Shown here: one piece after another, positions 41,415-49,445 of the stretch
How positions within the stretch are numbered: the stretch's first letter is position 1
Layout: the number at the start of each line of letters is the position of its first letter
Assembly: GCA_029961685.1 (NCBI GenBank)
Contig: JARWKL010000002.1
Span: forward strand, 19,994,908 to 20,058,907
Direction: 5' to 3'
DNA: 64,000 nt
Source of the DNA: Aristolochia californica
Lineage: Eukaryota; Streptophyta; Magnoliopsida; Piperales; Aristolochiaceae
Translations under genes and position numbers: made by a program
The notes under the pieces: model-generated
Databases searched by the model: none
What the model was told of the DNA's origin: nothing
Seen by the model: the letters and a program-made list of their open reading frames with translations, nothing else

Positions 41415-42425
41415 TGGGTTGTTTGGCTCTTGTAAATATCCAACCACACGTTAACTTGAGAATTTAATTTTTTCTACTCCTTGAAATTTTTGGATCATTA
41501 GAACATTTGCAACATCAACATGTTTCTAGCATGCATAGCCACCACATTTAAAACATGTTAGGATCAATTAGAAATCTCTTTCTTATCAAATTCAACCATG
41601 CTATTCGGGGTTGTACTAGTGGAATTTCCCAAACATGGATAACAAAGCTTTGGAGTTCATTTTTAGTGCGTGAAATAATTATCTTCACTTACATTTATTA
41701 TACTTTTCAATTTTTTTTGCATACATGAACTCTTAAATTTTCATTTTGTTTACAATAAATTTTGGATTTGAAAAAAAATCTAACATCCAAAACGGAAATG
41801 CAAAAAGTGCCAAGAGAGATAATTTGAAAAAATATATCTAATTTTGAAGGATAGGCAAAAACTGGGTTGATTGTCTTTGGTAAATATCCAACTACACGTT
41901 AACTTGAGAATTTCATTTTTTCTACTCCTAGAAATTTTTGGATCATTAGGTGATTTGCATCTTCAACATTTTTCTGGCATGCATACCCACCACATTTAAA
42001 ACATGTTAGTATCAATTAGAAATTTTTCTTATAAAAATCCACTAAGCTATTAGGGGTTGTACAAGTGGAATTTCCCAAACACGGATAACAAAACTTTGGA
42101 GTTCATTTTAAGTGCAAGAAATAATTTTCTCACTTTCCTTTATTATAGTTTTCAAATTTTTTTGCATACTTGAACTCTAAAATTTTCATTTTGGTTACGA
42201 GAAAAGTTTGGTTATGAAAAAAAATTGAACATCCAAAATGGAAATGCAAAAAGTGCTGAGAGAGATAATTCCAAAAAGTATCTCTGATTTTGAACGATAG
42301 GCAAAAAGTGGGTTGTTTGGCTCTTGTAAATATCCAACCGCACGTTAACTTGAAAATTTAATTTTTTCTACTCCTTGAAAATTTTGGATCATTAGGTCAT
42401 TTGCATCTTCAACAAGTTTCTGGCA

Positions 42426-42430
42426 TGCAT
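42426..42430 (+). other. Target-site duplication, left (TGCAT)
   Basis: TGCAT directly before the left LTR is repeated directly after the right LTR. The uninterrupted satellite reads GGCATGCATACCC at this point, so removing the element and one TGCAT restores an ordinary monomer. Confidence 0.93.
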
Positions 42431-42502
42431 TGTTATGCAGGCAATAACATTATTATTTTAGTGTTTTCTTTAATTTACTTTATTTTATTTCAGTTTTAGG
42501 TC

Positions 42503-42586
42503 ATAGGGGTATTTTTGGAATATTTTATTTATAGGGGTATTTTTGGAATATTTTATTTATAAGGGTAGTTTTAGAATATTTTATTG
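42503..42586 (+). repeat. Three 28-bp direct repeats in 5' LTR
   Basis: Units start at 42503, 42531 and 42559, each beginning ATAGGGGTATTTTTGGAATA or a close variant. The first two are identical; the third has AAGGGTAGTTTTAG. They lie directly upstream of the TATA-like box, where LTR enhancer repeats are often found; that role is inferred from position. Confidence 0.9.
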
Positions 42587-42607
42587 TAAACCCCGACCGG
42601 GTGAACC

Positions 42608-42616
42608 CTATTTAAG
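42608..42616 (+). promoter_or_regulatory. TATA-like box in 5' LTR
   Basis: CTATTTAAG sits about 220 bp before the LTR end and resembles the TATA boxes that drive plant LTR transcription. If active, transcripts would start about 30 bp downstream, near 42640. It is conserved in the other LTR. The assignment rests on motif and position only. Confidence 0.5.
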
Positions 42617-42832
42617 GGTTAAGACTAATGAGAAATACAAGCATTGAAGTATTAAGAATTAGGTTAAATCTAGCGTAGAGAGGCTTAGAGTTCTCCTCAA
42701 CGAGCTCTAGGGTTATCAACCTTCCCCATGTCTTCCTACTACCCCTATGGTAATGCTTGGAACACCCGTAACCTGTGGCAGATTACAGATCCTCTCAAAG
42801 AATCCACGTGTCAGATCCGGGACCGTAACAAT

Positions 42833-42844
42833 TGGTATCAAAGC
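42833..42844 (+). other. Primer-binding site, initiator tRNA-Met type
   Basis: TGGTATCAAAGC starts 2 bases after the 5' LTR. Plant LTR elements primed by initiator tRNA-Met commonly carry TGGTATCAGAGC; this site has one mismatch, A for G at the ninth base. The position and match define the element's orientation. Confidence 0.9.
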
Positions 42845-42860
42845 GGGAACACAATGAATT

Positions 42861-43337
42861 ATGGAACACAAGCTCGCATGGAGAAGGTATACAATTCTGC
42901 GAACAAACTTTGCAAAGAATTTGGAGAAGCACGAGCATTATATGAAATTTTCATGGAATATTGGACAAGAGAGCCACGCGCTGCCACAAAACAGGTCACA
43001 CGACAGCCGTACAGAAGACACAGAAGCTCTCTCGGACGAACAGAAGACTGTCTCGAGAAAGCTCTCCAAAAATCCAAAATCCGACGGCAGATACACCGGA
43101 ATTTCAAAAACGGCAAAGGCTCACCCTTTCCCAATGGACGCCGTGCGTATCTCCACACGGAAGCTGCAGCGGGGAGGGGATTTCCTAACAGAGGAAATCC
43201 CGAAATCGTTGGCACTGGAGGAAATTATGTCTTCCAAAAATCTGAAATCGGAGGGGAATAGAAAATTCCGTTGGCGCCGTAGGCGAAATTTCCGACGGAA
43301 TTTCCGCTGGGCTCTGTTTCGGGGGGCTGAGAAATAG
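42861..43337 (+). other. 158-codon open frame in the element interior, not recognised
   Basis: The ATG at 42861 lies 30 bases after the end of the 5' LTR, where gag would normally begin. The product would be basic, with a serine- and lysine-rich middle and an arginine-rich end (residues about 138-150). I see no Gag domain, no CCHC zinc knuckle, no DTG/DSG protease motif and no YxDD reverse transcriptase motif. A longer overlapping frame (177 codons, 42728-43261) starts inside the LTR, and a minus-strand frame also exists, so openness alone is weak evidence in this GC-richer stretch. It may be a decayed start of gag or non-coding. Confidence 0.25.
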
Positions 43338-43560
43338 AGGTTCTCTGTCTCGGCAATGCTCCCAGCGGCGAACCCCCAACAGGCTTCTCGTAGCCACCGG
43401 CGAAGCAGGATAGTTCATCAGCGCCGTAAGAAACTTTTCCGTAAGGGATCTTGGTTCCGGGAGGCTGAGGAACGACGATTCACAAGTTTTTGAGACCCCT
43501 CTATCTCGAAAACTATCCAGGCGGCGAAGCCCCGACGGGCTGCGATTCGCCACCAGAAAA
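43273..43560 (+). repeat. Imperfect direct repeat of about 150 bp in the element interior
   Basis: GCGCCGTAGGCGAAATTTCC (43274) with GGGGGGCTGAGAAA and GCGGCGAACCCCCAACAGGC is echoed by GCGCCGTAAGAAACTTTTCC (43421), GGGAGGCTGAGGAA and GCGGCGAAGCCCCGACGGGC. Spacing is 147-156 bp with several indels. A weaker third echo, ATTCCGTCGGTGCTGGG, starts near 43569. The match is by eye and strongly diverged. Confidence 0.5.
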
Positions 43561-43684
43561 TCATGCTATTCCGTCGGTGCTGGGAGAGAAGAAGGAGATG
43601 CCCGTCGTCGGACTTCGTCGGTGTCGTGAGGAATGGAACTGCCAGCCGCAGAGTTCGGGAGCGGCCGAAGGAAGAAGACGACTC

Positions 43685-43721
43685 CCGATTAAATTTTCCT
43701 AACTTAGGAAAATTTAATCGG
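43685..43721. repeat. 37-bp perfect palindrome
   Basis: Two 18-base arms (CCGATTAAATTTTCCTAA and its exact reverse complement) flank a single central C at 43703. In RNA this would fold into a long stem; in DNA it could extrude a cruciform. It stands out as an AT-rich island in the GC-rich interior. Possible readings are a transcription or packaging signal, or an inverted duplication. Confidence 0.92.
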
Positions 43722-43752
43722 CCCGGTCCCCTGAGTCGTAAGCCGGACCGGG
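43722..43752. repeat. Short inverted repeat CCCGGTCC/GGACCGGG
   Basis: Eight-base arms at 43722-43729 and 43745-43752 separated by 15 bases, directly abutting the 37-bp palindrome. Together they would give two successive hairpins in a transcript. Confidence 0.7.
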
Positions 43753-43797
43753 TTCTTGAATCGGGTCAACCCAGGTTAAATCGGACCGACCCCCACC

Positions 43798-43811
43798 AAA
43801 AAAAAAAAAAA
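43798..43811 (+). repeat. Run of 14 A
   Basis: A homopolymer of 14 A follows CCCCCACC and precedes GGAAGCGGG inside the element. It may be a remnant of a polyadenylated insert or a simple slippage tract; no target duplication was seen around it. Confidence 0.6.
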
Positions 43812-43923
43812 GGAAGCGGGCAAACAAAGGGGGTGTCATAGCTTTCACGGATGCTACTTCAGCACCGGTGAAGACGTCGGCATACAGACACTACTTCTGA
43901 GCTTGAGGACAAGCTCGTTTTCC

Positions 43924-43930
43924 AAGGGGG
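43924..43930 (+). other. Polypurine tract
   Basis: AAGGGGG followed by TGTAA lies immediately before the 3' LTR, where plus-strand DNA synthesis is primed. The tract is short and is separated from the LTR by five bases, which is somewhat weak. Confidence 0.7.
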
Positions 43931-44007
43931 TGTAATGTTATGCACGCAATAACATTATTATTTTAGTGTTTTCTTTAATTTACTTTATTTTATTTCAGTT
44001 TTAGGTC

Positions 44008-44091
44008 ATAGGGGTATTTTTGGAATATTTTATTTATAGGGGTATTTTTGGAATATTTTATTTATAGGGGTATTTTTAGAATATTTTATTG
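44008..44091 (+). repeat. Three 28-bp direct repeats in 3' LTR
   Basis: Same three units, starting at 44008, 44036 and 44064. Here the third unit keeps GGGGTATTTTTAG and is closer to the first two, so the two odd bases in the 5' LTR's third unit probably arose after insertion. Confidence 0.9.
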
Positions 44092-44112
44092 TAAACCCTA
44101 ACCGGGTGAACC

Positions 44113-44121
44113 CTATTTAAG
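44113..44121 (+). promoter_or_regulatory. TATA-like box in 3' LTR
   Basis: Identical CTATTTAAG at the equivalent place in the 3' LTR. If functional it would read outward into the satellite on the plus strand. Confidence 0.45.
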
Positions 44122-44335
44122 GGGTAAGACTAATGAGAAATACAAGCATTGAAGTATTAAGAATTAGGTCAAATCTAGCGTAGAGAGGCTTAGAGTTCTC
44201 CTCAACAAGCTCTAGGGTTATCAAGCTTCCCCATGTCTTCCTACTACCCCTATGGTAATGCTTGGAAGACCCGTAACCCATGGCAGATTGTAGATCCTCT
44301 CAAAGAATCCACATGTCAGATCCGGGACCGTAACA

Positions 44336-44340
44336 TGCAT
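44336..44340 (+). other. Target-site duplication, right (TGCAT)
   Basis: Second copy of the 5-bp target duplication; the monomer continues with ACCCACCACATTTAAAAC. Five base pairs is the usual size for plant LTR retrotransposon integrases. Confidence 0.93.
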
Positions 44341-44667
44341 ACCCACCACATTTAAAACATGTTAGGATCAATTTGAAATCTCTTTGTTATAAAATTCCAC
44401 CAAGCTATAAAGGGTTGTACAAGTGGAATTTCCCAAACATGGATCACGAAACTTTGGAGTTCATTTTCAGTGCATGAAATAATTTTCTTCACTTAGATTT
44501 ATTATAGTTTTCAATTTTTTTTCCATACATAAACTCTAAAATTTTTGTTTTCTTTACAAGAAAAGTGTGGATTTGAAAAAAAAATTGAACATCTATAATG
44601 GAAATGCAAAAAGTGCTGAGAGAGATAATTCCAAGAAGTATCTCTGATTTTGAAGGATAGGCAAAAA

Positions 44668-45019
44668 GTGTGTTGATTGGCTTTGGTAAATATCCAACCA
44701 CATGTTAACTTGAGAATTTAATTTTTTCTGCTCCTTGAAATTTTTGGATCATTAGGTCATTTGCATCTTCAACATGTTTGTGGCATGCATACCCACCACA
44801 TTTAAAACATGTTTCATTTTAAGTGCGTGAAATAATTTTCTCACTTTCATTTATTATTGTTTTCAAATTTTTTTGCATACCTGAACTCTAAAATTTTCAT
44901 TTTCTTTACGAGAAAAGTTTGGTTTTGAAAAAAAATTGAACATCCAAAATGGAAATGCAAAAGGTGCTAAGAGAGATAATTCCAAAAAGTATCTCTGATT
45001 TTGAACGATAGGCAAATAG
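44668..45019 (+). repeat. Truncated satellite monomer (351 bp)
   Basis: At about 44813, AAAACATGTT runs directly into TCATTTTAAGTGCGTG, removing about 97 bp between the AACATGTTAGG and GGAGTTCATTTT landmarks. The breakpoint string GTTC/GTTTC is similar on both sides. The loss lies about 480 bp to the right of the retroelement and does not touch it. Confidence 0.85.
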
Positions 45020-45912
45020 TGGGTTGTTTGGCTCTTGTAAATATCCAACCGCACGTTAGCTTGAAAATTTAATTTTTTCTAGTCCTCGAAATTTTTGGAT
45101 CATTAGGTCATTTGCATCTTCAACATTTTTCTGGCCTGCATACCCACCACATTTATAACATGTTACGATCAATTTGAAATCTCTTTCTTATAAAATTCCA
45201 CCATGCTATAAGGGGTTGTACAAGTGAAATTTCCCAAACATGGATTACAAAACTTTGGAGTTCATTTTTAGTGCATGAAATAATTTTCTTCACTTACATT
45301 TATAATTGTTTTCAATTTTTTTCCATACGTGAACTCTAAAATTTTCATGTTGTTTACAAAAAAAGTGTGGATTTGAAAAAAAATTGATCTATAATGAAAA
45401 TGCAAAAAGAGCTAAGAGAGATAATTCCAAAAAGTATCTCTGACTTTGAAGGATAGGCAAAAAGTACGTTGATTGGCTTTGGTAAATATCCAACCACATG
45501 TTAACTTGAGAACTTAATTTTTTCTACTCCTTGACATTTTTGGATCATTAGGTCATTTGCATCTTCAACATGTTTGTGGCATGCATACCAACCACATTTA
45601 AATCATGTGAGGATCAATTAGAAATCTCTTTCTTATAAAATTCCACCAAGCTATTAGGGGTTGTACTAGTGGAATTTCCTAAACATGGATAACTAAGCTT
45701 TGGAGATCATTTTTAATGCGTGAAATAATTTTCTTCACTTACATTTATTATAGTATTCAATTTTTTTTGCATACATGAACTCTAAAATTTTCATTTTGTT
45801 TACGATAAAATTTTGGATTTGAAAAAAAATTGAACATCCAAAACGGAAATGCAAAAACTGCTGAGACAGATAATTCAAAAAAGTATCTCTGATTTTGAAG
45901 GATAGGCAAAAA

Positions 45913-47683
45913 GTGGGTTGATTGGCTTTGGTAAATATGCAACCACATGTTAACCTGAGAATTTAATTTTTGCTACTCCTTGAAGTTTTATGATCATTAG
46001 GTTATTTGCATCTTGAACATGTTTCTGGCATGCATACCCACCGCATTTAAAACATGTTAGGATCAATTAGAAATCTTTCTTATAAAATTCCACCAAGCTA
46101 TTAGGGGTTGTACTAGTGGAATTTCCAAAACATGGATAACAAAACTTTGGAGTTCATTTTTAGTGCGTGAAATAATTTTCTTCACTTACATTTATTATAG
46201 TTTTCAATTTTTTTTGCATACATGAACTCTAAAATTTTCTTTTTGTTTACGATAAAAGTATAGTTCTTAAAAAAAATTGAACATCCAAAATGGAAATGCA
46301 AAAAGTGCTGAGAGAGATAATTCCAAAAACTATCTCTGATTTTGAAGGATAGGCAAAAAGTGGGTTGTTTGGCTCTGGTAAATATCCAACCACACATTAA
46401 CTTGAGAATTTAGATTTTTCTTCACCTTGAAATTTTTGGATCATTAGGTCATTTGCATCTTTAACATGTTTCTTGCATGCAAACCCACCACATTTAAAAC
46501 ATGTTAGGATCAATTAGAAATATTTTTCTTTTAAAATTCCACCAATCTATTAGGGGTTGTACTTGTGGAATTTCCCAGACATGGATTACAAAACTTTGGA
46601 GTTCACTTTTAGTGCGTGAAATAATTTTCTTCACTTACATTTATTATATTTTTCAATTTTTTTAGCATACATGAACTCTAAAATTTTCATTTTGTTCACG
46701 AGAAATGTGGGACAAGTTTAGATTTGAAAAAGAATTGAACATCCAAATTGAAAATGTAAAAAGTGCTGAGAGAGATAATTCCAAAATGTATCTCTGAGTT
46801 TGAAGGATAGAAAAAAAGTGGGTTGATTGGCTTTGGTCATTATCCAACCACACATTAACTTCAGAATTTAATTTTTTCTACTCCTAGAAATTTTTGGATC
46901 ATTAGGTGATTTGCATCTTCAACATGTTTCTTGCATGCTTACCCACCACATTTAAAACATGTTAGGATCAATTAGAAATCTCTTTCTTACAAAATTCCAC
47001 CAAGCTATTATGGCTTGTACTAGTGGAATTTCCCAAACATGGATGACAAAATATTGGAGTTTATTTTTTGTGCTTGAAATAAATTTCTTCACTTACATTA
47101 TTTATAGTTTTCAAATTTTTTTGCATACATGAACTCTAAAATTTTCATTTTGTTTATGAGAAAAGTTTGGATTTGAAAAAAAATTGAACATCCAAAATGG
47201 AAATGCACAAATGCTGAGAGAGAATATGCAAAACGTGGGTTGTTTGCCTCTAGTAAATAACCAACCACAAGTTAACTTGAGAATTTAATTTTTTCTACTC
47301 CTTGAAATTTTAGAATCATTAGGTCATTTGCATCTTCAACATGTTTCTAGCTTTCATACTCACCACATTTAAAACATGTTAGGATCAATTAGAAATATCT
47401 TTCTTATAAAATTCCACCAAGTGATTAGGGGTTGTACTAGTGAAATTTCCCAAACATTGATAACAAAACTTTGGAGTTCATTTTTAGTGAGTGAAATAAT
47501 TTTGTTCACTTACATTTATTATAGTTTTCAAATTTTTTTGCATACGTGAACTCTAAAATTTTCATTTTGTTTACGAGATAAGTTTGGATTTGAAAAAAAA
47601 TTGAACATCCAAAACAAAAATGCAAAAAGTGCTGAGAGAGTTAATTCCAAAAAGCATCACTGATTTTGAAGGATAGGCAAAAA
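45913..47683 (+). repeat. Satellite monomers after the A-B-C-D block, one shortened
   Basis: Anchors are at 45913, 46360, 46818 and 47235. Interval 45913-46360 shares TTTTTGCTACTCCTTGAAGT with 27660, and 46360-46818 carries the insertion variant (GTGGGACAAGTTTAG). Interval 46818-47235 is 417 bp because about 31 bp around the AAAAAGTATCTCTGATT landmark are deleted at 47222, where GAGAGAGA joins ATATGCAAAACG. Confidence 0.82.
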
Positions 47684-49445
47684 GTGGGTTGATTGGCTCT
47701 CGTAAACATTCAACCACACGTTAACTTGAGAATTTAATATTTTCTACTCCTAGAAATTTTTGGATCATTAGTGATTTGCATCTTCAACATGTTTCTTGCA
47801 TGCATACCCAGCACATTTAAAACATGTTTGGATCAATTAGAAATCTCTTTCTTATAAAATTCCACCAAGCTATTAGGGGTTGTACTAGTGAAATTTCCCA
47901 AACGTGGATAACAAAACATTGGAGTTCATTTTGAGTGCTTGAAATAAATTTCTTCACTTACATTTTTTATATTTTTCAAATTTTTTGGCATACATGAACT
48001 CTAAAATTTTCATTTTTTTTAAGAGAAAAGTTGGGCAAGTTTTGATTTGAAAAAAAATATAACATCCAAAATGGAAATACAAAAACTGTTGAGTGTGATA
48101 ATTCCAAAAAGTATGTTTTATTTTGAAGGATAGGCAAAAAGTGGGTTGTTTGGCTTTGGTATATATCCAACCACACGTTAACCTGAGAATTTAATTTTTT
48201 CTACTTCTTCAAATTTTTGGATCATTAGGTCTTTTGCATCTTCAACAAGTTTCTAGAAATCTCTTTCTTTTGAAATTCCCCAAGCCATTAGGGTTTGTAC
48301 TAGTGGAATTTCCCAAACATTGATAACAAAACTTTGGAGTTCATTTTTAGTGCGTGAAATAAACTTCTTCACTTACATTTATTATATTTTTCAAATTTTT
48401 TTGCATACATGAACTCTAAAATTTTCATTTTGTATACGAGAAATGTTTGGATTTGAAAAAAAATTGAACATCCAGAACGGAAATGCAAAAAGTGCTGAGA
48501 GAGATAATTCCAAAAAGTATCTCTGATTTTGAAGGATAGGTAAAAAGTGGGTTGTGTGGCTCTGGTAAATATCCAACCACACGTTAACTTGAGAATTTAA
48601 TTTTTTCTACACCTTGATATTTTTGGTTCATTAGGTCATTTGCATCTTACACATGTTTCTGGCATGGATACCCACAACATTTAAACCATGTTAGGATCAA
48701 TTATAAATCTCTTTCTTTACAATTCCACCAAGCTATTAGGGGTTGTATTAGTGGAATTTCCCAAACGTGGATAACAAAACTTTGGAGTTCATTTTTAGTG
48801 CGTGAAATAATTTTCTTAAGTTACATTTTTTATTGTTTTAAAAATTTTTTGTATACACTAACTCTAAAATATTCATTTTGTTTATGAGAAAAGTTTGGAT
48901 TTGAAAAAAAATTGAACATCCAAAATGGAAATGAAAAATGTGCTAAGAGAGATAATTCCAAAAAGTTTCTCTGATTTTAAAGGATTGGCAAAAAGTGGGT
49001 TGTTTGGCTCTGGTAAATATCCAACCACACGTTAACTTGAGAATTTAATTTTTTCTACTCCTTGAAATTTTTGGATCATTAGGTCAGTTGCATCTTCAAC
49101 ACATTTCCGGAATGCATACACACAACATTCAAAACATGTTAGGATCATTTAGAAATCTCTTTCTTATAAAATTCAACCAAGCTATTAGGGGTTGTACAAG
49201 TGGAATTTCCCAAACATGGATAACAAAACTTTGGAGTTCATTTTTAGTGCTTGATATAATTTTCTTTACTTACATTTAATGTAGTTTTCAAATGTTTTTG
49301 CAAAGACGAACTCTAAAATTTTTATTTCGTCTACGAGGAAAGTTTGGATTTGAAAAAAAATTGAACATCCAAAACGGAAATACAAAAAGTGTTGAGTGAG
49401 ATAATTCCAAAAAAGTATCTCTGATTTTGAAGGATAAGCTAAAAG
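47684..49445 (+). repeat. Four-monomer block, copy 1 of 3
   Basis: Shares with 51687-53495 and 58873-60686 an ordered series: the insertion monomer with TATTTTGAAGGATAGG and GGTATATATCC; a monomer with GTGTGGCTC or GTGTAGCTC; one with TTAAGTTACATTT and GTATACACTAACTC; and one with GCATACACACAACATTC-like variants and TTAGGATCATTTAG. Anchor offsets to copy 2 are 4,003-4,050 bp. The 48141-48547 monomer has a private 43-bp deletion near 48252 (CAAGTTTCTAGAAATCTC). Confidence 0.8.

Larger units (their letters stand above)
1..42430 (+). repeat. Satellite DNA array, left arm (about 448-bp monomer)
   Basis: This is a head-to-tail tandem array with no other sequence in it. The phase anchor GTGGGTTG (or a one- or two-base variant) recurs 97 times from 2 to 42308, mostly 443-452 bp apart. 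Each monomer carries the same ordered landmarks: TAAATATCCAACCACACG, TTTTTGGATCATTAGGTC, GGCATGCATACCCACCAC, AACATGTTAGGATCAATTAG, GGGGTTGTACTAGTGGAAT, CTTTGGAGTTCATTTTTAG, GCATACATGAACTCTAAAAT, TTGAACATCCAAAATGG and AAAAAGTATCTCTGATTTTG. It is AT-rich with many A and T tracts. All copies have the same orientation, and no inversion was seen. Large satellites like this usually sit in heterochromatin (pericentromeric, centromeric or subtelomeric); the sequence alone does not say which. The family is not one I can name. Confidence 0.97.
42431..42830 (+). repeat. 5' LTR (400 bp)
   Basis: It begins TGTTATGCAGGC and ends GGGACCGTAACA, so it has the canonical TG...CA ends within a 5-bp terminal inverted repeat (TGTTA/TAACA). 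It aligns to 43936-44335 without gaps, with about 15 mismatches counted by eye. It contains three 28-bp direct repeats and a TATA-like CTATTTAAG. The last third is less AT-rich and opens the 177-codon frame that runs into the interior. Confidence 0.96.
42845..43935 (+). other. GC-rich non-coding interior of the retroelement
   Basis: Base composition shifts sharply from the satellite: many CGGCG, CCGTCGG and GGAAGAAG-like strings and few long T tracts. No retrotransposon enzyme motif can be read in any plus-strand frame. The region contains imperfect repeats of about 150 bp, a 37-bp palindrome and a 14-A run. It could be degraded gag-pol, or host sequence picked up by the element; the sequence alone does not decide this. 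Confidence 0.6.
42431..44335 (+). mobile_element. Non-autonomous LTR retrotransposon (1,905 bp)
   Basis: A complete element with two direct 400-bp LTRs, an initiator-tRNA-Met-type primer site 3 bases inside the left LTR, a short purine tract before the right LTR, and a 5-bp TGCAT target duplication. The interior of 1,105 bp is GC-richer than the satellite and codes for no recognisable Gag, protease, reverse transcriptase, RNase H or integrase, so movement would have depended on enzymes from another element. It is larger than classic TRIMs and smaller than LARDs. The AGCTTGAGGACAAGCTCG string before the purine tract recalls plant Ty3/gypsy elements, but that assignment is tentative. An internally deleted derivative of a full-length family is an alternative reading. 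The sense strand is plus, judged from the order of primer site and purine tract. Confidence 0.95.
43936..44335 (+). repeat. 3' LTR (400 bp)
   Basis: Same length and ends as the 5' LTR (TGTTATGCACGC to GGGACCGTAACA), at a constant offset of 1,505 bp. By eye the differences are single substitutions, including CAGG/CACG near the start, CCCCGACC/CCCTAACC, AACACCC/AAGACCC and ATTACAG/ATTGTAG. No indel separates the LTRs. Confidence 0.96.
41414..45913 (+). repeat. Satellite block A-B-C-D, third copy, interrupted by the retroelement
   Basis: A is at 41414 (AAAATCTAACATCCAAAACG) and B at 41862 (TTGAACGATAGG, CCGCACGTTAACTTG). A C-type monomer begins at 42308 and is split by the LTR element. A second, truncated B follows at 44668-45019 (again TTGAACGATAGG and CCGCACGTTAGC), then C at 45019 and D at 45464 (ACCACATTTAAATCATGTG). 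The B-C pair is therefore duplicated in this copy. Confidence 0.7.

Noticed and set aside
42859..43215. 118-codon minus-strand frame in the retroelement interior
   Set aside because: It is antisense to the element and overlaps two plus-strand open frames. The GC-richer composition makes chance openness likely, and no domain is recognised.
42728..43261. 177-codon plus-strand frame starting in the 5' LTR
   Set aside because: It begins upstream of the LTR end and crosses the primer-binding site, which a genuine gag frame would not normally do. The equivalent frame in the 3' LTR soon meets a TAG.
43185..43553. 122-codon minus-strand frame in the retroelement interior
   Set aside because: Same reasons; it also spans the imperfect 150-bp repeats, which reproduce the same open phase.
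43798..43811. Poly-A tail of a processed pseudogene or SINE
   Set aside because: No target duplication or recognisable upstream gene or SINE body surrounds the 14-A run.
42431..44335. Autonomous Ty1/copia or Ty3/gypsy element
   Set aside because: The 1.1-kb interior is too short for gag-pol and no protease, reverse transcriptase, RNase H or integrase motif can be read.
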